Assembly (NCBI GenBank): GCA_016858145.1
Contig: JAEHOE010000039.1
Coordinates: forward strand, 744,001 to 808,000
DNA length: 64,000 nt
Reading direction: 5' to 3'
DNA from: Edaphochlamys debaryana
Taxonomy: Eukaryota > Chlorophyta > Chlorophyceae > Chlamydomonadales
Each line of letters opens with the position of its first letter. The stretch's first letter is position 1. The position numbers and the translations under genes were made by a program. The notes beneath the pieces are model-generated. The model was not told the DNA's origin. It searched no databases and worked only from the letters and a program-made list of their open reading frames with translations. This document shows, one piece after another, positions 9,289-21,300 of the stretch.

Positions 9289-12200
9289 TCACGCCTGTAC
9301 CGCCACGAAGCCGTCGTCCCACCACTCCACGTACTTTGTCCCACCCGCGGACTCCGGCTCGGGCTGGGCCTGGGCCTGGGCCTGGGCCTGGGGCGCCGTC
9401 ACCTCCGCATGGGCGGGCTCGGGCTCGGGCGCGGGCGCAGGGGCGGAGGCGGAGACGAGCGCTCCTGCCGCCTTCCGCTCCTCCCTCGCCGTCTGTAGCA
9501 GAAGGTCCACCGAGGCTAGAGCCGAGGCCACGGGGCAAGGGGCGGGGGCGGGGGCCCCGAGGGTGGGTGCCGGCGCCTTGGCCGCGGCGGCGCGGGAGCG
9601 CAGGAAGGCGTGCTCCACGGGCCTCTCCCGCTCCGCCCCTTGTACTCGCTCCGTCTGCCTCTGCTCCCCCTCGGGGGCCCCCCACAAGGGCGCATGTCCC
9701 TCCACAAAGGCCGGCGCCTCCGGTACGTAGGGCACCGCAAGGGGGGGCGGCACGAACGCCATCGCATCCAACCCCCCATCCACCTCGGGCACCGGGGCGA
9801 TCACGGCCTCTGGCTCGGGGGCCTCGGGCCCATCGGCGGACGCTCGGCCGGCGACGGCGGCAGCGGTGCCGGCCAGGCCCCCGGCGGCGGCGGCGGCAGC
9901 GGCGGGTGCCAGGGCGTCCAGGTCGAGCAGCAGCTGCTCCCGCTCCGCCTCCGCCAGGCACGCCACCGCCAGCTCGCCGCCCGTCCAACCCAGGCGGGAG
10001 GAGCGCTGCGCGAAGCCAAAGTCCAGCAGCAACACGCGGGGGGGCGCGCCGTCTGCGGGGGGTGGGGCGGTGGTAGGGGAGGGAGGTGAGGGCGGTCCCC
10101 GACTGGGCGTGGATGCTACCGTCTTAACACGCCCAAACCGGCCCTGACCCTCGCCTCAACACCCCTCCCCCCACACGCTCCCCGGCTACCCGCCGCGCCT
10201 ACGTTTCCCCGACTCCCCGGTTCGCACTCCCCCGCCGCCGGCTCACCCTGCTCCGCCGAGAACACGAAGTTTCGCGGCGCCACGTCGCCGTGCAGCACCC
10301 CCGCGCCCTGCACCGCTCGCAGCGCCGCCAGCGCCTGTGCAGCCACCTGGGGGCGGGGCAGCGGCCAGCCCCCCGCGGCCGCCCAGCGGGGGGAGTCCAG
10401 GGAGGCGCCCTCGAGGCTGGTGGCCTGCGGGGGGGGGGGGGTATGGGGACGGGAGGGGGGGGGGGTATGGGAGGGGAGTCAGCGTGGGGAAGGGGTCGGT
10501 AAGGAGTGCAGTCCCATACTGCGAAGCTCAACAGCGCTATCAGCCCTCTCGCCTTGTTATCTTGTCGTCAAACGTCCTCCTCGCCCTGCAATCTCCTCCC
10601 CCTTACGTCCCCCTCCACCCCCCCTCCACGCCCCCCCCCCCTCACCATGTAGTACTGCGCCCCTCCGTCCGTGAAGCCGTGCCCCAGCAGCCGGGGGATG
10701 GCGGTGCCCTGCAGCGGCGCCAGGCGCCGGTAGTAGCGCACCTCGCGCTGGGGGGGTGGGGGGCGAGGGGAGGGGCGAGAAGGTGTAAGCACAAGAGCTG
10801 AAGCGAAAGGGGCTTTTACAATGCCGCACAAAACACAGCAGATCCCCCGGTACCCCAGCCCCCTGCCCCCTGCCCCCCAACAATTTTCCCCCTCACCCCC
10901 CACCTGCACCTCCTTGAGGGCGCCCGGCTCATTGAAGAGGTCCACCACCTTGACAGCCGCAGGGGCCCCCGCCACGACCCCGCGCCGCACCACGCCGCAC
11001 CGCCCCGCGGCCACGAAGGAGCCGGGGCCCGCGCCGGGCCCGCCGGGGGCCCCCGGGGCCCCGGGCACGAACCGCGGGTCGGCCCCCGCCCCGGGGCCGA
11101 AGAGCTCCTCGGTGGTGAGGCAGCAGCCGCCGTGCAGGGGGTCGGGGCCGGGGGCTGAGGCGGCAGATGTAGAGGTGGGGGTGTAGGGGGAGGAGGGGGT
11201 GGCGGAGGAGGGGGTGGCGGAGGACGGGCAGCGCTGGGGTGACAGCGCGGGTGCCTCCCACCAGGCGGCGGCGAGGGAGGCGGCGAAGAAGAGCGCCCCC
11301 ACGGCGGTGACGGAGGGGGCGGAGGAAGAGGAGGAGGGGGCGGGGGAGGAGGCCAGGGGGATGGCGCGGCTGACTCGCAGGGTGGTGCCCTCGCGGTGGG
11401 CCACAAACATCTGTGGGGTGGGGGGGCGGAGAGGGGGGGCAGGGCAGGGGAGCCCTCATGAAACGCGGGAAGGAGGGCGTGGGGAGGCATGCCCCCAGGC
11501 CCCAGGCCCACACAGTGTCGTCCTTCCGCGTCAGTGCGAAGCACGAGCCCCCATCCTTCCACGCCGCCCGCCCACCTGGCGGTCCGTGAGCAGTACGGCG
11601 TACGGCACCTGCGCGCCGTACAGGTAGAGCTGCGCCACGGCGGAGGCCAGGGGGCCCTCGCCGGGGCCCCCCGGGGCGTTGTAGGCTGCGGCCAGGTCGC
11701 CGCCCTCCACCCAGAAGTCCTGGGGTCGGGGTTGCGTGGGGGAGGGGGGTTGATGGGGGGCCCCATGGGGGGGCCGATGCAGTGCGGCATGCGGCTGCAC
11801 GCGTGGGGACGCAAGGGGTCCGGGGAGTGGGGGCTGCAGGCGGGGGCAGCTGGCGTTGCTCACCCGCGAAGTCTTGACCTCGAGCGGCAGCAGCAGGCGG
11901 GAGGCGGCCGCGTCCGAGATCAGGAGGTCGGGGCAGCCTGGGGGGTGGGAGGGGGGAAGGAGCGCTTGTTGCTGAGCGGGAAAGGAGGCTGGAGGCGCAA
12001 AAGGGTGTGTAACTAGGCCTAAGGCCCAGCCTCTGCCCTTCTAACGGTACCGGTACTCGCACACGCACAAGCGCCTCGTCGTACATGCGCACACACAGAT
12101 GGACACTGCCCCCACGCAAGCACGCCCCGGGCGGCGCCCACTCACCGACCAGCCCCGCCACGTCCCGCTCGCACGGCCCCACGGTGCCCACGTGCACCGC

Positions 12201-13184
12201 CGCCACCCCCGCGGCGGCGGCCGCCCTCCGCAGCGGCTGCAGCACTCCCGCCAGCAGCGCCGCCCTCAGCTCCGCCTCACTCCCCACCACCGGCCCCGCG
12301 GCCCCCGAGCCCCCTGCCGCAGCCGCGCCCGCGTCCGCAGCCCCGTCGCCCGGGCCCGGGCAGGCCCAGGCGGCCCCGGCCGAATCCCGGCTGGATTCTG
12401 GGCTGGTATCGGATTCGGATTCGGAGGCGGAGGCGGCGACGAAGGCCGCGCAGGTCTGCTCGAAGCCCTCCCAGGGGAGGACGAGGGCGGGCAGGGCGCG
12501 GGCGGGGTGCGGCGAGGGCGGGGCCTCATCGTCTGAGGAATCGTCGTCGTGGTCCTCGGAGAGACGGGTGGCGGCGGCGCGGTGGGAGGGGGTGAGGGAA
12601 TCGGCGAGGCGGGGGGCGGCGGGGTGGAAGGAAGCCAGGAAGGCGGGGAGGGAGGGCGGCGGCGAGGGCGAGGGCGAGGGTGTTGAGGCGAGGGCGATGC
12701 CGGCGCGCTTGGATGGCCCCGGTACGTCCAGGACTGCGGGGGGAGGGGGAGGATACGTGGATTTGGCTGGAAGAAGGTGGGGTGAGGAGGGGCGTCAAGG
12801 CGTCGCAACGCCCTCGGCCCACGGCGGCGGGGTTACGCCTCGGACGTGGCTTGCCGTGGCGCTCGGTCACCGGCCTAACGCCCGCGACGCACCGGCCGCC
12901 TTGCAGACGTGGACGTGACGCTGCCGCGAGAGGGCTACACGAGCTGTGGTGTTTTGGGGACAAGCGAGGGCGAGCAAGAGGAGAGTTCAGCGACTGGGCT
13001 CCGGTCGCCGGAACGACAAATTGGCAAGAGCTGACTAGACGCCAGACACAAAGCGAGGCTGCTCACTCAGCAGTGACCCGTAGTTGTGTCGCCAGAGCTC
13101 CGTTGTGCGCTGGGCTTGTGGGCTTCCTCGCTGGCCGGTCGCTTGGCCGAGAGTCGGCGCGGAAATAAGCATGGTACCGGCCAT
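9289..13184 (-). CDS. PD-(D/E)XK nuclease-like domain fused to a protein kinase
   Basis: Exons on the minus strand: 13184-13067 (tentative), 12733-12146, 11937-11864, 11719-11576, 11410-10904, 10747-10646, 10424-10247, 10052-9289, about 824 residues. An acidic Ser/Pro-rich N-terminal part leads into a restriction-endonuclease-fold signature, GCPDLLISDAA then LLLPLEVKTSR, followed by a QLYLYGAQVPYAVLLTDRQ strand-helix pattern. The kinase follows: Gly-rich GRCGVV, AAVKVV (ATP lysine), KEVQREVRYYRRL (helix-C Glu), hinge YYMATSLEG, catalytic LHGDVAPRN and metal-binding LLLDFGFAQ. All catalytic residues are present, with HGD replacing HRD. This domain order resembles REase-kinase fusions among Crinkler-type proteins; that link is by architecture, not a database match. 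The 5' exon is chosen because its ATG frame ends at a GTGAGC donor in the required phase. C-terminal Ala/Glu-rich tail. Confidence 0.68.
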
Positions 13185-15398
13185 GTCCCCCGCGACTCCG
13201 AACGCCCGCAGCGGGTCCGCCTGGAGTCTTTCAGTGCTTGGCGGTGCACTGTGATGAGGCTCTGGGCTTAACCCGGTAGAGAAAGCGGGCTCGCCGCAGT
13301 GGTTAAGCTAGTGCTCTTGGGCGAGCCAGCGACTGTATTTGTGATAGCGTGACTTTTTCATGTATATCTAGGGAGCTAGTTAAGGGCAGCAGGGGCACGG
13401 TCGCGGGGCGCTCAAGCCGTTTCGCACGATCACCAGTCGCGTTTGCACGCCCAACGGCTGCACCCCAAAGCTTGGCGCGCGGACGTTCCCGCTGACCCCT
13501 CGTCCTGGCAACTCCGTTTATAATTGTGAGCACAGGCTGTGGACCCGCGCGGCGAGAGTCAAAGACTTTCGGCGCGACGTGCCCCTCCCCACAGACTTCC
13601 AGGGCGTACCGCCTTCGTTCCCCCGAAGCCCGCCCCCGCCATCGCAGTCTTCACCGCGGAAACAAGTAAGGGTCACCCTAAACCTATACTTGTAGCACGA
13701 CAGGCCCGCGCTTGGGAGCCGCGCGGCGCGTTTCTGTTCAGTGCCCCGTGCACACGGCTGCTAGAGCGGTGAGTGTGCGGCCGAGGCGATGCACGGCACA
13801 CTGCACCAAGTAGCGGAACCCGATCTGTGACCCCTGAGAAGGGCGCTGCCTGTCGCTGGGACAGCTGTGACTTCTCGACATGCTCGGTCGATGGCCGGGG
13901 CAACGCGCCGTTCGCTGTATGCAGAGCTCTCTGCCGTCTCCGAGCACCTTGTAGGACGCGGTCCATCACCTCTGGGAGTTCGAGTGCGATATAAATGAAA
14001 GCTGCCCCCGCGTGGTATTCGTCGCCCCCCCGTACCATCTGTCCCAGTTGGCGCTGAATGTGGGGCGTCCTCGACCTCGCCTCCTTGCCCCCGGTGCGTG
14101 TCCGGTCGCGTTGACAACGTTGGGACTCCTAAAAGACGCATCCACGGCCTGGCCTCCGTACCAAGCGGCTGCAGCCCCAGTGGTGCCAGGGGGAGGACGT
14201 TAGGTTCTTTGAGGGCGAGGGCTGGATGAAGTACGGGTTCTGACGGGGGGTTGGTAGGGTGTCCGTGTAACAGGGCCAACTGCGGTCTATGGCCTGGAGA
14301 GCCAGGCGGGGACAAGCCCCACGGTGGCGAAAGACGCAGCCTGCAGCTCTTGGCCTGACCTCGTCTGTATAAGTCACTCATGCCCGCTACCGGCCCGCTC
14401 GTGCTGTGAGCCGAGCCGTAACCCGTGAGCCGTGCCGTGCTTTGAGGGCATGCAGCATGGTGTAGGTGACCAGCGAGGCATGGGGGCGAGTCCTCTCTGA
14501 GTCTTACACCGGGTCCCACCGGGGGGTAGGGAGCTAGAGACTCGAGAGAGCAACCATGCATCAGCGGCGGTGCATGTCGAGGGCTGGCCGTGGGCCTGTC
14601 ATCAGCCGCTAGCCACCGGCATGCATGCCGTCAGCGATGAAGAGGCCAACGCAACCGAGAACAAAGGTGTCAGTAGGAAGGAAAAGATCACTGGCCCGCG
14701 TATGGACCAAGTGACAGTCACGAGAGTGGCATGGTAACCGTTGCCACAGGGGTCTCAATCTAGGGGCGTGTCTTTGGCGTCGATTTCAGCCTGCACACCT
14801 GCTAGGGTCCGAGCCTCGAGGTTAGACAGAATAGGTTACGGAAGAAGAGCTAGAGAACGTAAGACATTGGCTAGCATAGCGTACGTAAAAGAGAAGAGGA
14901 AGTCCATCCGAAACGAGAGAGAGAAAGATCAAGAGTAGACGAGCGCTCCCCGTCATCCGGAGCCCTCATCCAGCTACCGTATCCAGTTGTCCATCCTCAC
15001 GCAGTCAAACGCCATCCCGCAAGCAAATGCCACGCAAGTATGCCCCACCGGCCGGTGCTATAGCAGGCGGTGACCCCCAAAGGGTCAGGCCCCGCTCCCC
15101 TCGCTGCCCCATGAATCCCCATGCACTCTCCACGACACAGCCGCCCCGGCCCTACCCTCACAGTCAGCACACACGCACCATCCTGCGTCCAAGAAAGGCG
15201 TCCACGCACGAAACACCGCAACCCAACCGTCCGTACCGTCGCATTACGTTACCCCTCAAGCCACGGACCAGACACCAGCCGCAACGCCCCGCCCATGCAA
15301 CACATGCTGTGACCCCACCCAACACAGTAATCCTATTCCTCGATCGATCGATGCGCCCGAGCCAGTTCACAGCTTCACACCACCGCCAGCAGCGGGCC
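13185..15398. other. Intergenic region, no gene seen
   Basis: It lies between the start of the kinase fusion and the 3' end of the LamG-like gene. Base composition is more balanced than in genes. Several 60-270 residue open frames overlap on both strands without recognisable motifs. It should include the kinase promoter and the 3' UTR of the LamG-like gene. Confidence 0.45.
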
Positions 15399-18300
15399 CT
15401 ACACGCCCAGCGCACCCGCGGGCCGAGCCGGCGACCCACCCTCCTCGGCGGCAGACCGCAGCGCCTCTGGGGAGGGCGGGCCGCTGCTCCTTCGGGTCGG
15501 GTCGTCCAGCCCTGGGCCCAGGCCCAGGCCCTTGGCGCTGTAACCGCCCAGGCCCAGGCCCAGGGTCCCGCCCAGGCCCAGAAGCGGCGGCGGCAGGGGA
15601 GCGAGGGCGGGGACGCTGCGGTCGGCCCCAGACGGCTCCGGCCCCGGGGGCGCGCCACCCATCATGGCCTGCACCCCCTTGGTGGGGGGCGGTGCCAGCA
15701 GGAAGCCGTCCTCGTCCTCCTCCAGGATCACCACCTCGCCCGGACACACCACCCCCGCCTCCCAGTCCCACTCCTCCTCCCCTGCTGCGCCCTTGCGCCT
15801 CTTGGCCGCGCCCCCGGCCCCGTCCCCGGAGCCCGGCGAGGCACTGAGCGGCCGAGCCGGGACGGGGTAACCACTGCCGCCGCCCGCCCACAGCAGGCTG
15901 CGCGCGCTGGCGCCCCGGGCGAGGAGGCCCCCCCCGGGGCCCGCCGGCTCGCTGCCCGCCGCCGGCTCCCCGGCGTCCCCCAGTGCCTGGCCCCTCCTCG
16001 ACCCCGCGGTGAAGGAGGTCGAGGGCGAGGGGGCAGGGCCCATGGGCCCGGGCAACACGCGGTTCCCGCTGCCCATGCTGTACCCGCGCCGGCCCCACAG
16101 CACCGCCGCGGGGCCCGGCCCCGCGGAATAGGAGTCCAGCTGAGGCAGCTCGCTCGCGCCGGGCTCCCCCGGGCTGGGGTGCACGCGGGGGCCGCCGCTG
16201 CCCGCGCTCGCGCCCCGGCGGTAGCCCCCGGGCTGGGCGCTGGTGGGGCGGCCGTGCATTGCCGCCAAGAAGCCGCCCAGGCCGCCGCCCTCCTCGTCCT
16301 CGTCCGCCCCTCCCGGGCTGAGGCTGGAGCCGTCAGCGGAGCTCAGGGCGGGCCGCGCGGACCCGGGCCGGGCCAGCCGCAACGGCCGCCCATCCGGGCC
16401 CAGCATGGGCCCGCCTGGGCCCGGCCGGCCCTCCAGCCACGCGCTGGGCGTGCGGCGGAAGGACGTGCCGCCGTGAAACGAGCCGCTGTGCCGCGAGCCT
16501 AGGGGGTGTACCCGACCCATACCGGGCAGACCCAGGCCCGTGGGGTGCTCGTCCGCCTCCCCCTCCGCGCCCCCATCCGACCCCGGAAGTGCCACAGCCG
16601 AGGGCGAGGGGCAGGGCTCCCCTGCATCTGCCCCCGGCCCCCCCGGGTGCACGCGGGACCACATGGACCGCGATCCGTACCCCCCTGCCACTGACAGGGC
16701 CCAGCTGGGCAGGGGGTTGGGCAGCGAGGGCATTCGGCCCATGAGGCTGGCCACAGAGGGCAGCTGCGGAAGATGGAGGGAGGGAGGCAAGGAAAGGGAA
16801 GGAAGGGGACAAGGTTGAGAAGAGGTACTGGGGGCGGAAGATTGGGCAGATGGGCGGCATGTATGGCCCTCCCTGGAACCGCTTGTGCCCTTCAAGGTGT
16901 CGGAGCCTTACCTTTCCAGAGTCGGTGGTGGTCCGCCGCCCCTCCGGCCCCGGCCCGTCGGTTCCCTCCGCCTCGCCCGGCGAGGAGGGGTGCACCGCGT
17001 TCCTTGCAGAGGCGGGCCGGGAGACTGCCCGCGAGGGGCCCCTCCGCCGCCCCTCCGGCCCCGGCCCTTCGACGCCCTCCGCCTCGCCGGGCGAGGAGGG
17101 GTGAACCGTGTTCCGCGCAGAGGCAGGCCGGGAGACCGCCCGCGAGGGGCCCGGCACCCCCGCCACGTCACCCTGGGCCCGGGCCAACCGCAGCCCGTGC
17201 TCGTCCAGCAGCGAGTCAAACGCCGCCAGGGCCCCGCCGGGCCCGGGCTGGGCCTGGGCCCCGGCGGGCGAGCGGCGGTCCCCGGGCGACCGGCGCTCCG
17301 CCCAGGGCTCCGGCGGCGGCCCGGGCGACGGCGGCGGCCCGCTGTTGCCGCTGCTGGCGCTGCCGCCGCTGGCGGCGGCGGCGAGGTCCGTAAAAGTGGC
17401 CTCGTCGCTGCCGTCGGCGGAGCTGCGCTCGCCGGGGGACACGGAGCCGGCGACGGCGCCGCTGCGGCGGCGCTTGCGCATCACGATGACGAAGGCCAGC
17501 ACCGCCGCAATGGCCAGGGCACCGACGGTGCCGGCGACGGCGCCGCCGATGGCCGCCGCGTTGACGCCGGGGGAGCTGGCGGCGCGGCTGCCGCCGCCGG
17601 CGCCGCTGGCGCTGCCGTCCGCGGCGCCCGCGCCGGGGGTGAGGGAGCCGGGGCCGCCCAGGGGGTCCTCTCCGTCCAGCATGGGTGAGGGGGCCTGCGG
17701 GGAGGGTGACGGGGAGGGATAGGGAGGGGCGGGTAGGGGTTACACACGTTCAGTCGCTTCGAGGAAAGTGAAGGGAGACAAGGCAGTGGCACGCCCACAC
17801 GGGGCCGCCCACGCCCAAGCCCGCGCACCTTGGACGCAGCGCCCGGGTCCTCTGGTGAGGCCGAGGGCACCGGCGCCGCCTGCACCTGTGCCACACCGCA
17901 CGCCGCCGCCCCCGCCAGCCCCAGCGCCGCCGCCGTCTCGGCACTCAGACCCAGGCTGGACTCGCCCCATGCGGGGGCGGCGGCGGAGGCGGAGGCGGCG
18001 CAGGCCGACGCGTACACGGGCCCGCCGGCGGCAGACAGGTAGGCGCTGTACGACACCATCAGCTGGCCCTGTACGACAATGGACGAGGCGGCGGGCACGC
18101 AAGTGGCCTCGAGAGAGGGCGACCCGCCAGTGAGCGTGGTGGCGGCGCGCCACATCAGCATGGCGTCGTACAGTGCGGCGGTGACGTCAGCGCCGCTGAC
18201 GGCGGTGAGCGAGCTGGCGGTGGCGCCGGTGCCGGGCACGAGCCTGAGGACCGCGGCGACGCCGGCGGCGGCGGAGCCGTCGAGGGCGCAGCCGCCGCCG

Positions 18301-21300
18301 CTGGCTGCGGCGATGTGAAGGCGGCGGCGGAGGTGGCGGTGGGAGCTGCCGCTGGCGGCGGCGACGGCGGCGGCGGGTGGCGGCGCGATGCAGGTGACGT
18401 CGGTGCTGGCGGCGCGCAGGGCCAGGGCGGCGGCGGCGGACTCCAGGGCGGCGGCCAGGGCGGCCGTCAGCTCGGGGGTGCAGGCGACCTGGGGCATCGG
18501 GTGCGGGAATTGGCAGGGAGGTGACGTCAGCGGCCGTCGGCTACGGTTCAATGTCAGGGATGCTGACCCACTAGGCCCCCTCTAGCTCAGGGCGTAGTCT
18601 CTACCCAAGGTGCGAACACAGCCGGACCAGGCCCCAACTAGGCCTGGTGGAGCTCGGGGCTCCGCACCAAAGCCCACTATCCCCCGTCCAGGTCAGGATG
18701 CGATTGAATCAACCCAACGCCCAGCCCCTCCCGCACCTGCTCCGGCAGCCGCAGCGCCGGCACAGCCACCACCAGCGCCGCCGCCTGCAGCCCCACGCTG
18801 CCGGGGAATAGCGCCGCCAGCAGCGCCGCCCGCTCCGTCGCCGCGCCCCCTGTCCCCGCCGGCGAGGGCCCCGCGCCGTCGGTGCCGGCTGGGCCCGACT
18901 GGGCCACGGGGGCGGCGTCGGGCCCGGCCGGGCCCGCGGCGGTTGGGGCGGTGGTTGGGTCGGGCCAGACCATGAGCAGGGGCCACGTGGCGGTTAGTAC
19001 GGCGGTTGAGGTGTCCTGTGTGCCTTGGTAGGGGGGCGGCAGCTGCAGGGGGCTGGCGACCACCCCAGCATAGGGGGAGGGCGGCGGGGGCGGCGGGGAG
19101 GGGGGCGGCGAGGGCGGGGAGGGCGGCGGGGTCGTGGGTGGAGGGGTGGGGGGCGGCGGGCTGGGCGGGTTGGGAGGGGATGGGGGAGGTCGGGGGCTTG
19201 GTGGGGGCGGGGAGGGGGGCGGGGGCGATGGTGGGGAGGGAGGCGGGGGCTGGGCCGGGGGCCGGGGAGAAGGGGGAGGAGGAGGGGACGGCGGCGAGGG
19301 TGGGGAGGGTGGAGGGCGGGGAGACAGGGTCGGCGGGGGGAGTGGGAGGTCAGGTGGTTGGGGTGAGGGGGGAGGCGGGTGGCGAGGGGGGAGGCGGTGG
19401 CGAGGGAGAGGGGGGTGGAGGGGAGGGTGGCTCCGGGGAAGGCGGCGGAGAGGGAGACGGAGGGCGGGGCGAGGGCGGGGGGAGGAGAGGGCGAGGGCGG
19501 GGGCGATGGGGGCAGAGGAGAGGTGGTCGGAGGCGGGGAGGGGGCGGCTCCGGAGATGGGGGCAAGGGGGACGGTGGCGGCGAGGGTGCGGGCGACGGCG
19601 GCGGGGGTGGTGGTGGGGGGCGCGGGCGAGGGGGGGCATCGGCGGCGAAGGAGATGGCGGCGCCGGAGAGGGTGGGGGTGAGGGCGCAGGGCTAGGGGGC
19701 GCAGGGGAGGGAGGTTGGGGAGGTGAGGGAGCCGGAGGTGGGGAGGGCGGTGGGGAGGGAGGAGGAGAGGGAGGCGCCGGCGAGGGAGGTGGGGGCGGAG
19801 AGGGAGAGGGAGGTGGAGGAGGGGGGGATGGAGGGGGGGAGGGGGGGTTGGGGGGAGGGAAAGGCGACGGCGGGGGGTTCCAAAGTGGGGAGGGGGGCGA
19901 CGGAGGCGGTGGTGGAGAGGGAGGGCGCGGGGGCGGAGGAGATGGTGGCAGAGGAGGAGCTGGCGAAGGGGGAGGTGGCGAAGGAGGGGAGGGAGGCGCC
20001 GGGGAGGGAGGAGGGGGAGGAGAGGGGCTCGGCGGTTTGGGAGGAGAGGGACTGGGCGGAGGCGGCGGAGGAGAAGGGGGAACCGGAGAGGGCGGAGGCG
20101 GAGGCGAGGGGGAGGGAGGAGGTAAAGGCGCTGGGGACGGAGGAGGAGGAGGCCGCGGAGGCGAGGGTGAAGGCGGTGGTGGAGAGGGAGGGAAGGGTGA
20201 CGGCGGGAGGGGAGAGGTGGGTGGCGGAGCCAGGGGCGGGGGGCTCGGCGGAGTGGGGGGCCGCGGGGAGGGAGACGGTGGCGGCGGAGGTGGCACCTCG
20301 CTGCGGCCACGGCGACAAGGCGGGCGGCAACGTGATAATCGGGGCAAGCCTGTCAGCACGCACCAGCTAGTCCCGGGATTCCCGGATTCTCCCCCCCCCC
20401 ACACACACACGCACACCCGCTCCGGCTTCCGCTGGCACGAAGCCCCTCTCCAGTCCACCCCTGCCCAGTATCCACCCCAGGCCCAGGCCCTGGCCAGAGG
20501 CCACTCACGCGAAGCCAAAGGTGGGTCGGAAGAAGGCCGCCAGCCGCGCCACCTCCCGTGGGCTGAGCGCGCGGTTGTACAGCATGACGGCGGCCAGCTG
20601 GGGGGGGGGGAGGGGGGGGAAGGGGAGACGGAAACGGGTGGGCAGAGAGGTGGACAAGGTGTCGGAGAACAGCAGGGGCTCCCCCTTCCCATCCACATCT
20701 GGCGCTCCACTCCCAAAACACCCACCCCAACCCACCCCAACCCACCGACGGCCATCCCTCCCCACACACCCCCCACCCGCCCCCACCCACCTGCCCTTGC
20801 ACGTACGCCCGGTCTCCGCCGCTCAGAGTGTCGGACCCAACCTGCAGGGGGGTAGGGGGACAGGTTGAGCACGGGGCATGGGGCCACCCCTGCTGCCAAA
20901 ACGCCAGGCTGGCGGCGGGGAGCACGGGTCCAGCACAGGCAAGGGGGCCGTCCCCAAGCCCAGCTTCGCATCCCCCACCCTCCCGCCTGCCCTCGCCCAG
21001 ACCCGCAACCGCCATCCCCCTCACCATCCCACCCCCACCCCACCCCCCACCCCTCTCCCACGCCCCCACCTGCAGCAGCGAGTCCCCCACCAGCCCCGGC
21101 CGCGCCCCCAGCCGCCGCACGCCCGGGCCGTAGCCCAGGCAGTAGGTCTGGCAGCAGCGGTAGGCGGAGGCGGAGGCGGCGCCGGGGTCGCGGACCAGCA
21201 CCTGGGCAGGAAGGGGTTGTGTGTTGGAGGGGAAGGGCGTGGATGGGGATGGTACGCCAGGGGCGCCATTGCCGACTCCATGCCACCACTGGGGTACAGG

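Noticed and set aside
13285..13330. Hairpin with GCAGTGGTTAAG resembling a tRNA D-arm
   Set aside because: Only an 8-bp stem and a partial A-box-like word; no anticodon arm, T-arm or acceptor stem could be drawn.
15027..16502. 491-codon plus-strand frame
   Set aside because: Antisense to the last exon of the LamG-like gene, Arg/Pro/Gly-rich from composition, with no domain pattern.
19134..20855. Long Gly/Arg-rich open frame on the plus strand (573 codons)
   Set aside because: It is the antisense shadow of the SPPP-coding exon; G/C-only repeats keep most frames open and no conserved motif appears.
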